From Micromonospora sp045209745 (GTDB lineage: Bacteria; Actinomycetota; Actinomycetes; Mycobacteriales; Micromonosporaceae), in contig NZ_CP109273.1 in assembly GCF_045209745.1 (NCBI RefSeq), positions 1,054,001 to 1,118,000 on the forward strand: a stretch of DNA of 64,000 bases, in the 5' to 3' direction. The position numbers were made by a program, and so were the translations under genes. Of this stretch, positions 54,443 to 61,443 are shown piece after piece (the first letter of the stretch is position 1; every line of letters starts with the position of its first letter). A model generated the notes under the pieces. The model was not told the origin of the DNA, ran no database searches, and was given only the letters and a program-made list of their open reading frames with translations.

Positions 54443-54474
54443 ACCCTAGTCGGCGAGCCTGAACGATGGCTAAG
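54443..54474 (-). promoter_or_regulatory. Promoter and operator of the 3-hydroxybutyryl-CoA dehydrogenase gene (site E)
   Basis: CTGAACGATGGCTAAG (54459-54474) matches site A at 15 of 16. On the minus strand a TAGGGT -10 candidate (54443-54448) follows after 10 nt, the same geometry as at icmA. Confidence 0.75.
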
Positions 54475-54486
54475 TGGATGTCGACG

Positions 54487-55926
54487 TCAGATCTCCAGCG
54501 AAGGCTCCTCCGGCGTGGTGCCCCGCTCGACCGCCACTCCGAGTGCCCGCAGGTCGGCCACGAAGTCCGGATAGCCCCGGTCGACGTGGTGCACGTGGGA
54601 GACCTCGGTGACCCCCTCGGCGCAGAGCCCCGCGATGATCAGACCCGCGCCGGCGCGAATGTCGGTGGCCCGCACCGGGGCACCGGAAAGCCGATCCCGC
54701 CCGCGGACCACCGCGTGGTGCCCATCGGTCTTGATGTCCGCGCCGAGCCGCATCATCTCGTTGGCGAACATGAACCGGCCGTCGAAGATGTTCTCGGTGA
54801 TCAGGGAGGCTCCGTCGCTGACCGCGGCCAGCCCGATCGCCATCGGCAGCAGGTCGGTGGCGAAGCCGGGATACGGCAGCGTCACCACGTCCACCGCCCG
54901 GGGCCGGTCGTCCATTCGTACGCGGAAGCCGTCCCCCCGGGTCTCCACCAGGCCGCCGGCCGCCATCACCTTGTCCAGCGCGACCTCCAGGTACGCCGGG
55001 TCCAGCCCGGTCACCGTCACGTCGCCCCGGGTCATCGCCGCGCCGAACGCCCAGGTGCCGGCGACGATCCGGTCCCCCACCGTGGCGTGCCGCACCGGGC
55101 GCAGACCGGGCACCCCGGTGATCCGCAGCGTGGACGTGCCCGCACCGGAGATCCGCGCGCCCATCTCGTTGAGCATCGTGCAGATGTCCACGATCTCCGG
55201 CTCCCGGGCCGCGTTGTCGATCATCGTGGTGCCCTGGGCCACCACCGCCGCCATCACCAGGTTCTCGGTCGCACCGACACTGGGGAAGTCCAACACGATG
55301 TCCGCGCCGCGCAGCCCGTGCGGGGCGGAGGCGATGACGAACCCGTGTTCACCGGAGATCTCCGCGCCCATCCGGGTCAGCCCGGAGATGTGCATGTCCA
55401 GCCCACGTGACCCGATGGCATCGCCGCCGGGATGGGCCACCCGCACGTACCCCCGGCGGGCCAGCAGCGGGCCGAGCACACAGATCGACGCCCGTAACCG
55501 TCGGACCAGGTCGTAGTCGGCTTCCGCGCCCGGCTGCTCGGGCACGTCGATGGTCACCGAACGGGACCGGGCCACGCCACCGCGGGCGACCATCGGGTCG
55601 ACCGGGTCGTCCGTCTCAAACTGGACGTCGCAGCCCAGCCTGCGCAGCACCTCCCCCATGATCGCGATGTCGGTGATCCGCGGGACGTTCGTGATCACGC
55701 TGCGGCCCGGTGCGAGCAGCGCGGCGGCCATCAGCTTCAACGCCGAGTTCTTGGCACCAACCACGTGCACCGTGCCGGCCAGTCGGGCGTCACCGTGGAC
55801 CCGGATGACGTCGACATCGGTGACCGCCGGATCGCCAGCGTCGCCAGGGCCCACCACCGGCCAACCGGCGGTGCTGTCCGGCCGCGCCGGGATCGTCAGG
55901 TCGGGAATCCGTAGGCTGTGCGTCAT
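54487..55926 (-). CDS. murA: UDP-N-acetylglucosamine 1-carboxyvinyltransferase
   Basis: A 479-residue MurA, longer than the usual about 420 because of an N-terminal extension of about 40 residues before VIRVHGDARLAGTVHV. It transfers enolpyruvate to UDP-GlcNAc, the first committed step of peptidoglycan synthesis. The GAKNSALKLM motif is intact. In the active-site loop PGGDAIGSRGLDMH, Asp169 replaces the cysteine that fosfomycin alkylates, as in Mycobacterium tuberculosis MurA, which predicts intrinsic fosfomycin resistance. ATG 55926 follows GAGGTGG by 6 nt; this start codon overlaps the opposing start of the adenosyltransferase in the tetramer CATG. Confidence 0.94.
   Translation of the reverse strand: MTHSLRIPDLTIPARPDSTAGWPVVGPGDAGDPAVTDVDVIRVHGDARLAGTVHVVGAKNSALKLMAAALLAPGRSVITNVPRITDIAIMGEVLRRLGCDVQFETDDPVDPMVARGGVARSRSVTIDVPEQPGAEADYDLVRRLRASICVLGPLLARRGYVRVAHPGGDAIGSRGLDMHISGLTRMGAEISGEHGFVIASAPHGLRGADIVLDFPSVGATENLVMAAVVAQGTTMIDNAAREPEIVDICTMLNEMGARISGAGTSTLRITGVPGLRPVRHATVGDRIVAGTWAFGAAMTRGDVTVTGLDPAYLEVALDKVMAAGGLVETRGDGFRVRMDDRPRAVDVVTLPYPGFATDLLPMAIGLAAVSDGASLITENIFDGRFMFANEMMRLGADIKTDGHHAVVRGRDRLSGAPVRATDIRAGAGLIIAGLCAEGVTEVSHVHHVDRGYPDFVADLRALGVAVERGTTPEEPSLEI
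55911..55916 (+). promoter_or_regulatory. -10 element of a leaderless adenosyltransferase promoter
   Basis: TAGGCT ends 8 nt before ATG 55925 and lies inside the 5' end of the opposing murA. No ribosome site is present, so a leaderless transcript is likely. Confidence 0.5.
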
Positions 55927-56497
55927 GGCCGTCCACCTCACGCGCATCTACACCAAGGCCGGCGATGCCGGCATGACCAGGTTGAGTAACAACGAACAGG
56001 TGCCGAAGACCGATCCACGGATCGCCGCGTACGCGGATGTCGACGAGTGCAACGCGGCGATCGGTGTCGCGCTCGCCCTGGGCGAGCTCGACGACGAGCT
56101 GCGCGGTGTGCTGGGGTCGGTGCAGAACGACCTGTTCGACGTCGGCGCCGACCTGTCCACCCCGGTCGAGCCGGAGCCGAAGTACCCGCCGCTGCGGGTG
56201 ACCGAGGAGTACGTCGAGCGCCTGGAGGGCTGGTGCGACGCGTACAACGCACGCCTGAGCAAGCTCGACTCCTTCATCCTCCCCGGCGGCACCGCGGGTG
56301 CGGCGCTGCTGCACGTGGCGCGGACCGTCGCCCGGCGTGCGGAACGGGCGGCGTGGGCACTGGTCAGCCACGATCCGGAACGGACCAGCACGCTCCCGGC
56401 AAAGTATCTCAACCGGCTCTCCGATCTGCTCTTTATCCTGTCAAGAACGGCAAATCCGGCGGGAGATGTGCTATGGGTGCCGGGCGGCAAGCGCTGA
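55925..56497 (+). CDS. Cob(I)alamin adenosyltransferase, PduO type
   Basis: A 190-residue ATP:cob(I)alamin adenosyltransferase. It has the N-terminal ATP-binding signature TRIYTKAGDAGMTRL, DVDECNAAIGVAL, the helix TVARRAERAAWAL and YLNRLSDLLFILSR. It makes adenosylcobalamin, the cofactor of the isobutyryl- and ethylmalonyl-CoA mutases in this window. The divergent pairing with murA and the nearby DUF2550 and atp genes match the mycobacterial gene order. Confidence 0.95.
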   Translation: MAVHLTRIYTKAGDAGMTRLSNNEQVPKTDPRIAAYADVDECNAAIGVALALGELDDELRGVLGSVQNDLFDVGADLSTPVEPEPKYPPLRVTEEYVERLEGWCDAYNARLSKLDSFILPGGTAGAALLHVARTVARRAERAAWALVSHDPERTSTLPAKYLNRLSDLLFILSRTANPAGDVLWVPGGKR

Positions 56498-56594
56498 ACG
56501 TCGGCGCTCTGCACCACGTCGAGGTGTGTGTTCCCGATCTGGCCGCCGCCACGCGTCGTCATAGCCGACTCCTCGGGCCCGGCCCACCAGCACC

Positions 56595-56672
56595 TTGATC
56601 AACTCCGGTTTCTTGATGTCGGGGCATCCAGGCACCAGGACACCCCGACATCAAGAAAACCGAGTCGATCAA
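56595..56672. repeat. Palindromic intergenic element, copy 3
   Basis: A 78-bp palindrome with arms TTGATC/GATCAA and core CTTGATGTCGGGG ... CCCCGACATCAAG. Same architecture as copies 1 and 2. Lies after the adenosyltransferase gene at a convergent junction. Confidence 0.8.
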
Positions 56673-56764
56673 CCCGACCGGCCGGCACGCTAGGCGAGAC
56701 ACAGCCGCGTCGGTAACGGCACTTGAGAAAACCCGCGCCAGATCGGCGGACAGTGCCCAACGAA

Positions 56765-56840
56765 GGGTTTCCGGGGCAGCCCGCCCGGCGCAGGGATCAA
56801 GCCTGACCGCCCGGAGCCGGGCGGGCTGCCCCGGAAACCC
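56765..56840. terminator. Perfect 24-bp inverted repeat
   Basis: Left arm 56765-56788 (GGGTTTCCGGGG then CAGCCCGCCCGG) and right arm 56817-56840 pair at all 24 positions around a 28-nt loop. It lies next to the 3' end of the DUF2550 gene, between convergent transcripts. Confidence 0.85.
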
Positions 56841-56863
56841 CAAGGGTGACCAAGGGGCGAGCG

Positions 56864-57319
56864 TCAGGCAGCCGGCCAGTCCTGGGAGGCCACACGCGGC
56901 GAGACCGCCCCCGGAGGGGCGGCCTCGATCCAGGAGAGGAAACCGGTCACGGTCGACCGCGCCATGGCGATCTCCACCGGTGCGTGGTGGCTGGTGCAGC
57001 GAAGGATCACCCAGTCGGCCGGCATGGAAAGCCGTTCCTGACCCTCGGGCAACCGGCGGCGCTCCACCGCCAACCCTTTGCGCGACAGCACCCGCTTGGG
57101 CCGGATCGCGAAGCTGAACATCCGGTACCAGCGCAGCTCGTCACCGGCGAACCGGCCGAAGCCGGGCGACCAGCCACGGCCGTCGAGCATGGTCGTGACC
57201 CGGACGCTGAGCCGGATGATGCCACCGCTGCGGGTGACCAGAGCTCGCCGGACGAAGAGGATGAGCAGCGCGCCGAGGATGACGACAACGCCGATTCCGA
57301 ATCCTCCGACGATCTCCAT
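56864..57319 (-). CDS. DUF2550 membrane protein
   Basis: A 151-residue protein with one N-terminal helix (VVVILGALLILFVRRALVT) and a cytoplasmic domain marked by GRGWSPGFGRFAGDELRWYR, MFSFAIRPKRVLSR and the C-terminal VEIAMARSTVTGFLSWIEAA. Its orthologue lies next to atpC in mycobacteria. Function unknown. 12 bp downstream of atpC and probably co-transcribed. Confidence 0.92.
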   Translation of the reverse strand: MEIVGGFGIGVVVILGALLILFVRRALVTRSGGIIRLSVRVTTMLDGRGWSPGFGRFAGDELRWYRMFSFAIRPKRVLSRKGLAVERRRLPEGQERLSMPADWVILRCTSHHAPVEIAMARSTVTGFLSWIEAAPPGAVSPRVASQDWPAA

Positions 57320-57331
57320 CCCCGGTATGAC

Positions 57332-57613
57332 TCAGCGGCTCTGCGCGGAAACCGGGGTTGCGCTCTCGGCCAGCACGGTGACGCCGTCGGCGCTCACCGA
57401 GAGGAAGCCGCCGGCCACCTCGTAGGAGACCTGCTCACCGCCGGCAAGCTTGATGCGTACCTGGCCAGGCTCGGCGAGCTGACCGAGAAGCGGCGCGTGC
57501 CCCGGCAGGACACCGAGCTCGCCTTCGGTCGTTCGAGCGACGACCATCTCGGCGTCACCCGACCAGACCTTCTCCTCGACGGCGACGAGCTCGACGTGAA
57601 GCTGCTGTGCCAC
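57332..57613 (-). CDS. atpC: ATP synthase epsilon subunit
   Basis: A 93-residue F1 epsilon subunit: LHVELVAVEEKVWSGDAEMV, VVARTTEGELGVLPGHAPLL and the barrel strand QVSYEVAGGFLSVSADGVTV. It is short, keeping the N-terminal beta barrel but little of the C-terminal inhibitory helices. Unusually it does not follow atpD directly: an LCP-family gene and a strong terminator lie between. Confidence 0.95.
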   Translation of the reverse strand: MAQQLHVELVAVEEKVWSGDAEMVVARTTEGELGVLPGHAPLLGQLAEPGQVRIKLAGGEQVSYEVAGGFLSVSADGVTVLAESATPVSAQSR

Positions 57614-57701
57614 GCTGTCTCCTTGCTGCGGCTACGGATTGCCGAAAGTCTAGCCTGACGCCCACGCGCTCCCAACACGGGTGGGGAGAACCGCGCCACG
57701 T

Positions 57702-58838
57702 CTACTTGCTCTTGTTCAGGAATTCCGGGTGCTCCAGCAGGAACGGGTCGAGTTGCTCGTTGTGCAGGGCTGTGAAGAAGTCCGGAACGCCTGCCTGGAA
57801 CTGCTCGCCCAGGTATTTCTTGCCGTCGAAGACGCCACCACCGGCGAGCTTGATCATCTGGATGGTGTTCGGGCGGATGTCCTTCAGGGCGAGCCCGAAG
57901 TCGACCACGCTGTTGCCCCGCCCGTTGAAGATCAGCGACTGGCCCGCCGCACGGAGCACCTTGTCCAGCTTGATCGGGTTGGCCACCACGTCGGAGCTGA
58001 ACGCCTGGCCGACCATGGCCTTGACGAACTGCTGCTGGTGACGCTGCCGGCCGTAGTCCGCGTCCGGAACACCGTTCTCCGCATAGCGCTGCCGGACGTA
58101 GTCCAGCGCCTGCCACCCGCTGAGGTGCTGGTTGCCCTTCTTGTAGATCGCCTGCGGGCCGAGGTAGCCCTCGCCACGCGTGTTGCCCGGCCGCGGCTTA
58201 CCGTCCGGCTGCTTGTGCTCGGACGTCACGTCCCGCTCGATGTACATGTCGACGCCGCCCATCGCGTCGACGATCTTCTGAAAGCCGGTGAAGTTGATGA
58301 TCGCGCCCGCGTCGAACCGCTTTATGCCGGTCACGTTCTGCACCGTGGTGGCCACCAGCTCGAAGCCCCGCGCGGCGTCGGGGTTCCCTCCCGGCACCCG
58401 GCTGCCGAACGACATGGCGGCGTTGATCTTCGTGGTCTTGCCGGTGAACCCGGCCTTCTTGAACGCCGGGATGGGCACGTAGAGGTCTCGCGGCAGCGAG
58501 AACAGATAGGCACGATCCATCGACGCCGGCACGTGCAACACCATGATCGAGTCGGCAAGGGGCGCCGCCGTCGGCGTACGCGGGTCGATGCCGACGAGCA
58601 GGATGTTGAGCGGGCCCTTGATCTCGCTCTTCTTCGCCTGGGCACCCGCCGCCTGGTCGCCGAACAGGTCGGCCTTGCCGACCGCCCCCTCGTAGCGCGC
58701 CATGAGCACCTCAGTGCCGACCAGCACCACCCCGCTGAGCACGGTCAGCACAGTGCCGAACACCGTGCAGATCCTGGCCCAGCGCGGCACACCCCGCCAG
58801 ACGGACTTCCTGCGGCCACTCTTGCCGGCCTTACCCAC
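57702..58838 (-). CDS. LytR-CpsA-Psr family protein inside the atp locus
   Basis: A 378-residue membrane protein. A cytoplasmic basic start and one helix (VFGTVLTVLSGVVLVGTEV) precede the extracellular LCP domain: LNILLVGIDPRTPTAAPLAD, DSIMVLHVPASMDRAYLFSL, RDLYVPIP, KINAAMSFGSRV, FTGFQKIVDAMGGVDMYI and RQRYAENGVPDADYGRQRHQ. LCP enzymes attach glycopolymers to peptidoglycan; the conserved Arg and Asp residues are present. GTG 58838 is preferred because GGAG lies 6 nt upstream; ATG 58844 would touch it. It is 88 bp upstream of atpC and could share its transcript. Confidence 0.93.
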   Translation of the reverse strand: MGKAGKSGRRKSVWRGVPRWARICTVFGTVLTVLSGVVLVGTEVLMARYEGAVGKADLFGDQAAGAQAKKSEIKGPLNILLVGIDPRTPTAAPLADSIMVLHVPASMDRAYLFSLPRDLYVPIPAFKKAGFTGKTTKINAAMSFGSRVPGGNPDAARGFELVATTVQNVTGIKRFDAGAIINFTGFQKIVDAMGGVDMYIERDVTSEHKQPDGKPRPGNTRGEGYLGPQAIYKKGNQHLSGWQALDYVRQRYAENGVPDADYGRQRHQQQFVKAMVGQAFSSDVVANPIKLDKVLRAAGQSLIFNGRGNSVVDFGLALKDIRPNTIQMIKLAGGGVFDGKKYLGEQFQAGVPDFFTALHNEQLDPFLLEHPEFLNKSK

Positions 58839-59007
58839 GAGCATCTCCGTTCGTTACGCCCACGAAAAGGAAGACGGGCGCACGTCGCCGAAAGGTTGCA
58901 AAGATCAACGCTCGTTCAGGTGAACGCGCGGAACGACCGTATCTCGGGTGGGTCGGAACCGACGACCACGAGTAACGGAATTGCGACGATGATAGGACCC
59001 GAACATG

Positions 59008-59049
59008 AACAAAAGACTGCCCCGGCATTGCCGGGGCAGTCTTTTTGTT
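59008..59049. terminator. Strong bidirectional terminator after atpD
   Basis: AAAAGACTGCCCCGGC and GCCGGGGCAGTCTTTT form a perfect 16-bp stem around ATT, with A and T runs on both sides. On the minus strand it ends in TTTTGTT, a textbook intrinsic terminator 19 bp after the atpD stop. Confidence 0.95.
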
Positions 59050-59067
59050 GCTGATCCGATCGAGCTG

Positions 59068-60504
59068 TCAGTCCTTCATCAGCTCCGCAGCCTTGGCCTC
59101 AAGGTCATCGAGACCGCCGCACATGAAGAACGCCTGCTCAGGGAAGTGGTCGTACTCCCCCTCGCTGATCTTGCGAAACGCCTCGATGGTCTCCTTGATC
59201 GGGACCGTCGAGCCCGCCACGCCGGTGAACTGCTCCGCCGCGTAGGTGTTCTGCGACAGAAAGCGCTCGATCCGCCGCGCGCGCTGCACGGTGATCTTGT
59301 CTTCCTCGGAGAGCTCCTCGATGCCGAGGATGGCGATGATGTCCTGCAGGTCGCGGTAGCGCTGCAGGATCCGCTTCACCTCGGTGGCGACCTGGAAGTG
59401 CTCGGCGCCGACGAACTCCGGGGCGAGGATCCGGGACGAGGACGCCAGCGGGTCCACGGCCGGGTAGATGCCCTTGTCGGAGATCGACCGCTCCAGGTTG
59501 GTGGTCGCGTCCAGGTGGGCGAACGTGGTGGCCGGGGCGGGGTCGGTGTAGTCGTCCGCCGGCACGTAGATCGCCTGCATGGAGGTGATGGCCTGGCCCC
59601 GGACGGAGGTGATCCGCTCCTGGAGCTCGCCCATCTCGTCGGCCAGGGTCGGCTGGTAACCCACCGCGCTCGGCATACGGCCGAGCAGGGTGGAGACCTC
59701 CGAACCGGCCTGGGTGAAGCGGAAGATGTTGTCGATGAAGAGCAGCACCTCCTGCTTCTTCACGTCGCGGAAGTACTCCGCCATGGTCAGCGCGGAGAGC
59801 GCCACCCGCAGCCGGGTGCCCGGCGGCTCGTCCATCTGGCCGAAGACCAGCGCGGTCTTGTCGATGACGCCGGACTCGGTCATCTCGGCGATGAGGTCGT
59901 TGCCCTCACGGGTGCGCTCACCCACGCCGGCGAAGACCGAGGTACCACCGAAGTTGCGGGCCACACGGGTGATCATCTCCTGGATGAGCACCGTCTTGCC
60001 CACACCCGCGCCGCCGAACAGACCGATCTTGCCGCCCTTGACGTACGGGGCGAGCAGGTCGATGACCTTGATGCCGGTCTCCAGCATCTCGGTCTTCGGC
60101 TCCAGGTCGGCGAAGGCCGGGGCCTTGCGGTGGATGCCCCACCGGTCGTCGGCCTGGATGGTCTCACCCTCGGTGAGGTTGAGGCACTCGCCGATCGCGT
60201 TGAACACGTGGCCCTTGACCGCGTCGCCCACCGGCACGGTGATCGGCTCGCCGCGGTCACGCACCTCCGCGCCGCGGACCAGGCCGTCCGTCGGCTGCAT
60301 CGAGATGGCACGGACCAGGTTGTCACCCAGGTGCTGGGCGACCTCCAGGGTCAGCGTCTTCTCACCGCCCGACAGGTTCACGTCCACGTTCAGGGCGTTG
60401 AACAGGGCCGGCATGGCGTCGCGCGGGAACTCGGCGTCGACGACCGGGCCGATGACCCGGACCACGCGACCCGTGGCCGTCTTGGTCTCTACTGGTGCAG
60501 TCAT
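59068..60504 (-). CDS. atpD: ATP synthase F1 beta subunit
   Basis: A 478-residue catalytic beta subunit: P-loop GLFGGAGVGKTVLIQEMI, AGVGERTREGNDLIAEM, LVFGQMDEPPGTRLRVALSA, LLFIDNIFRFTQAGSEVSTL and the DELSEEDKITVQRARRIERF region (here IEELSEEDKITVQRAR). It hydrolyses or makes ATP with atpA in the membrane-bound F1F0 complex. ATG 60504 shares one base with the atpG stop (TGATG), so translation is coupled. Confidence 0.98.
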   Translation of the reverse strand: MTAPVETKTATGRVVRVIGPVVDAEFPRDAMPALFNALNVDVNLSGGEKTLTLEVAQHLGDNLVRAISMQPTDGLVRGAEVRDRGEPITVPVGDAVKGHVFNAIGECLNLTEGETIQADDRWGIHRKAPAFADLEPKTEMLETGIKVIDLLAPYVKGGKIGLFGGAGVGKTVLIQEMITRVARNFGGTSVFAGVGERTREGNDLIAEMTESGVIDKTALVFGQMDEPPGTRLRVALSALTMAEYFRDVKKQEVLLFIDNIFRFTQAGSEVSTLLGRMPSAVGYQPTLADEMGELQERITSVRGQAITSMQAIYVPADDYTDPAPATTFAHLDATTNLERSISDKGIYPAVDPLASSSRILAPEFVGAEHFQVATEVKRILQRYRDLQDIIAILGIEELSEEDKITVQRARRIERFLSQNTYAAEQFTGVAGSTVPIKETIEAFRKISEGEYDHFPEQAFFMCGGLDDLEAKAAELMKD

Positions 60505-61439
60505 CACACTTCACTTCCCGACGCGGCCAGCGCGTTCGCGCCGCCGACGATCTCGCTGATCTCCTGGGTGATCCCGGCCTGCCGGGCCGAGTTCATCTCA
60601 CGCGTGTACTTGTCGATCATGTCTTCGGCGTTGTCGGTGGCGCTCTTCATCGCCCGCCGCCGTGCCGCCGACTCACTCGCCGCCGACTCGATCAACGCCG
60701 CGTAGATCCGCGTGTTGATGTACCTCGGAAGGAGCGCGTCGAGCAGCGTCTCCGCCTCCGGCTCGAACTCGTACGCCGGCAGCAGCCCCAGCCCCTCGGA
60801 GCGCGGCCGGTCCTCCACCTGCATCGGACCGATGACCCTGGTGACCGGGGTCTGCGTCATCAGCGAGTGGAACTCGGTGTAGACGATGTGCAACTCGTCG
60901 ACGCCGAGCACCCCGTCCGCCCCGGCGCTGCCGTCGACGTCGTCCGCACCGGCGGTGAACGCCTTGATCAGCGTCTCACCGACCATCCGGGCGTCCTCGA
61001 ACGACGGCTGCTCGCTGAACCCGGTCCAGTTCGCCTCGATCGGCCGATCGCGGAACCGGTAGAACCCGACGCCCTTACGCCCGATGACGTAGAGCACCGG
61101 CTCCTTGCCGTCCGCCTTGAGCCGCGCGATCAGCGACTCGGCCATCCGGATCGCGTTGGAGCTGTAGCCGCCAGCCAGACCACGGTCGCTGGTGACCAAC
61201 AGGACGCCCGCCCGCCGCACCCGCTCGCGCGGGGTGAGCAGCGGGTGGTCGATCCGCGCGTTGGACGCCAGCGCCGTGAGCACACCGGTGATGGCCTGGG
61301 CGTACGGCAGGGACGCCTGCACCCGGGCCTGAGCCTTGGCGATCCGGCTCGTCGCCACGAGCTCCATCGCCTTGGTGATCTTCTTCATCGACTTCGCCGA
61401 GCGGATTCGTTGACGAAGAACGCGTACCTGAGCCGCCAT
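60504..61439 (-). CDS. atpG: ATP synthase F1 gamma subunit
   Basis: A 311-residue gamma subunit. The N-terminal helix RIRSAKSMKKITKAMELVAT and the C-terminal RRRAMKSATDNAEDMID and NSARQAGITQEISEIVGG form the rotating coiled-coil shaft. The middle has VTSDRGLAGGYSSNAI. An insertion DDVDGSAGADGVLGVDE at about residues 163-179 is a common actinobacterial feature. It begins 4 bp after the atpA stop. Confidence 0.97.
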   Translation of the reverse strand: MAAQVRVLRQRIRSAKSMKKITKAMELVATSRIAKAQARVQASLPYAQAITGVLTALASNARIDHPLLTPRERVRRAGVLLVTSDRGLAGGYSSNAIRMAESLIARLKADGKEPVLYVIGRKGVGFYRFRDRPIEANWTGFSEQPSFEDARMVGETLIKAFTAGADDVDGSAGADGVLGVDELHIVYTEFHSLMTQTPVTRVIGPMQVEDRPRSEGLGLLPAYEFEPEAETLLDALLPRYINTRIYAALIESAASESAARRRAMKSATDNAEDMIDKYTREMNSARQAGITQEISEIVGGANALAASGSEV

Positions 61440-61443
61440 GGGA

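Noticed and set aside
58905..58922. Possible further operator copy upstream of the LCP gene (AACGCTCGTTCAG)
   Set aside because: Only the GTTCAG half matches the acyl-CoA operator, the other half does not, and the gene has no link to acyl-CoA metabolism.
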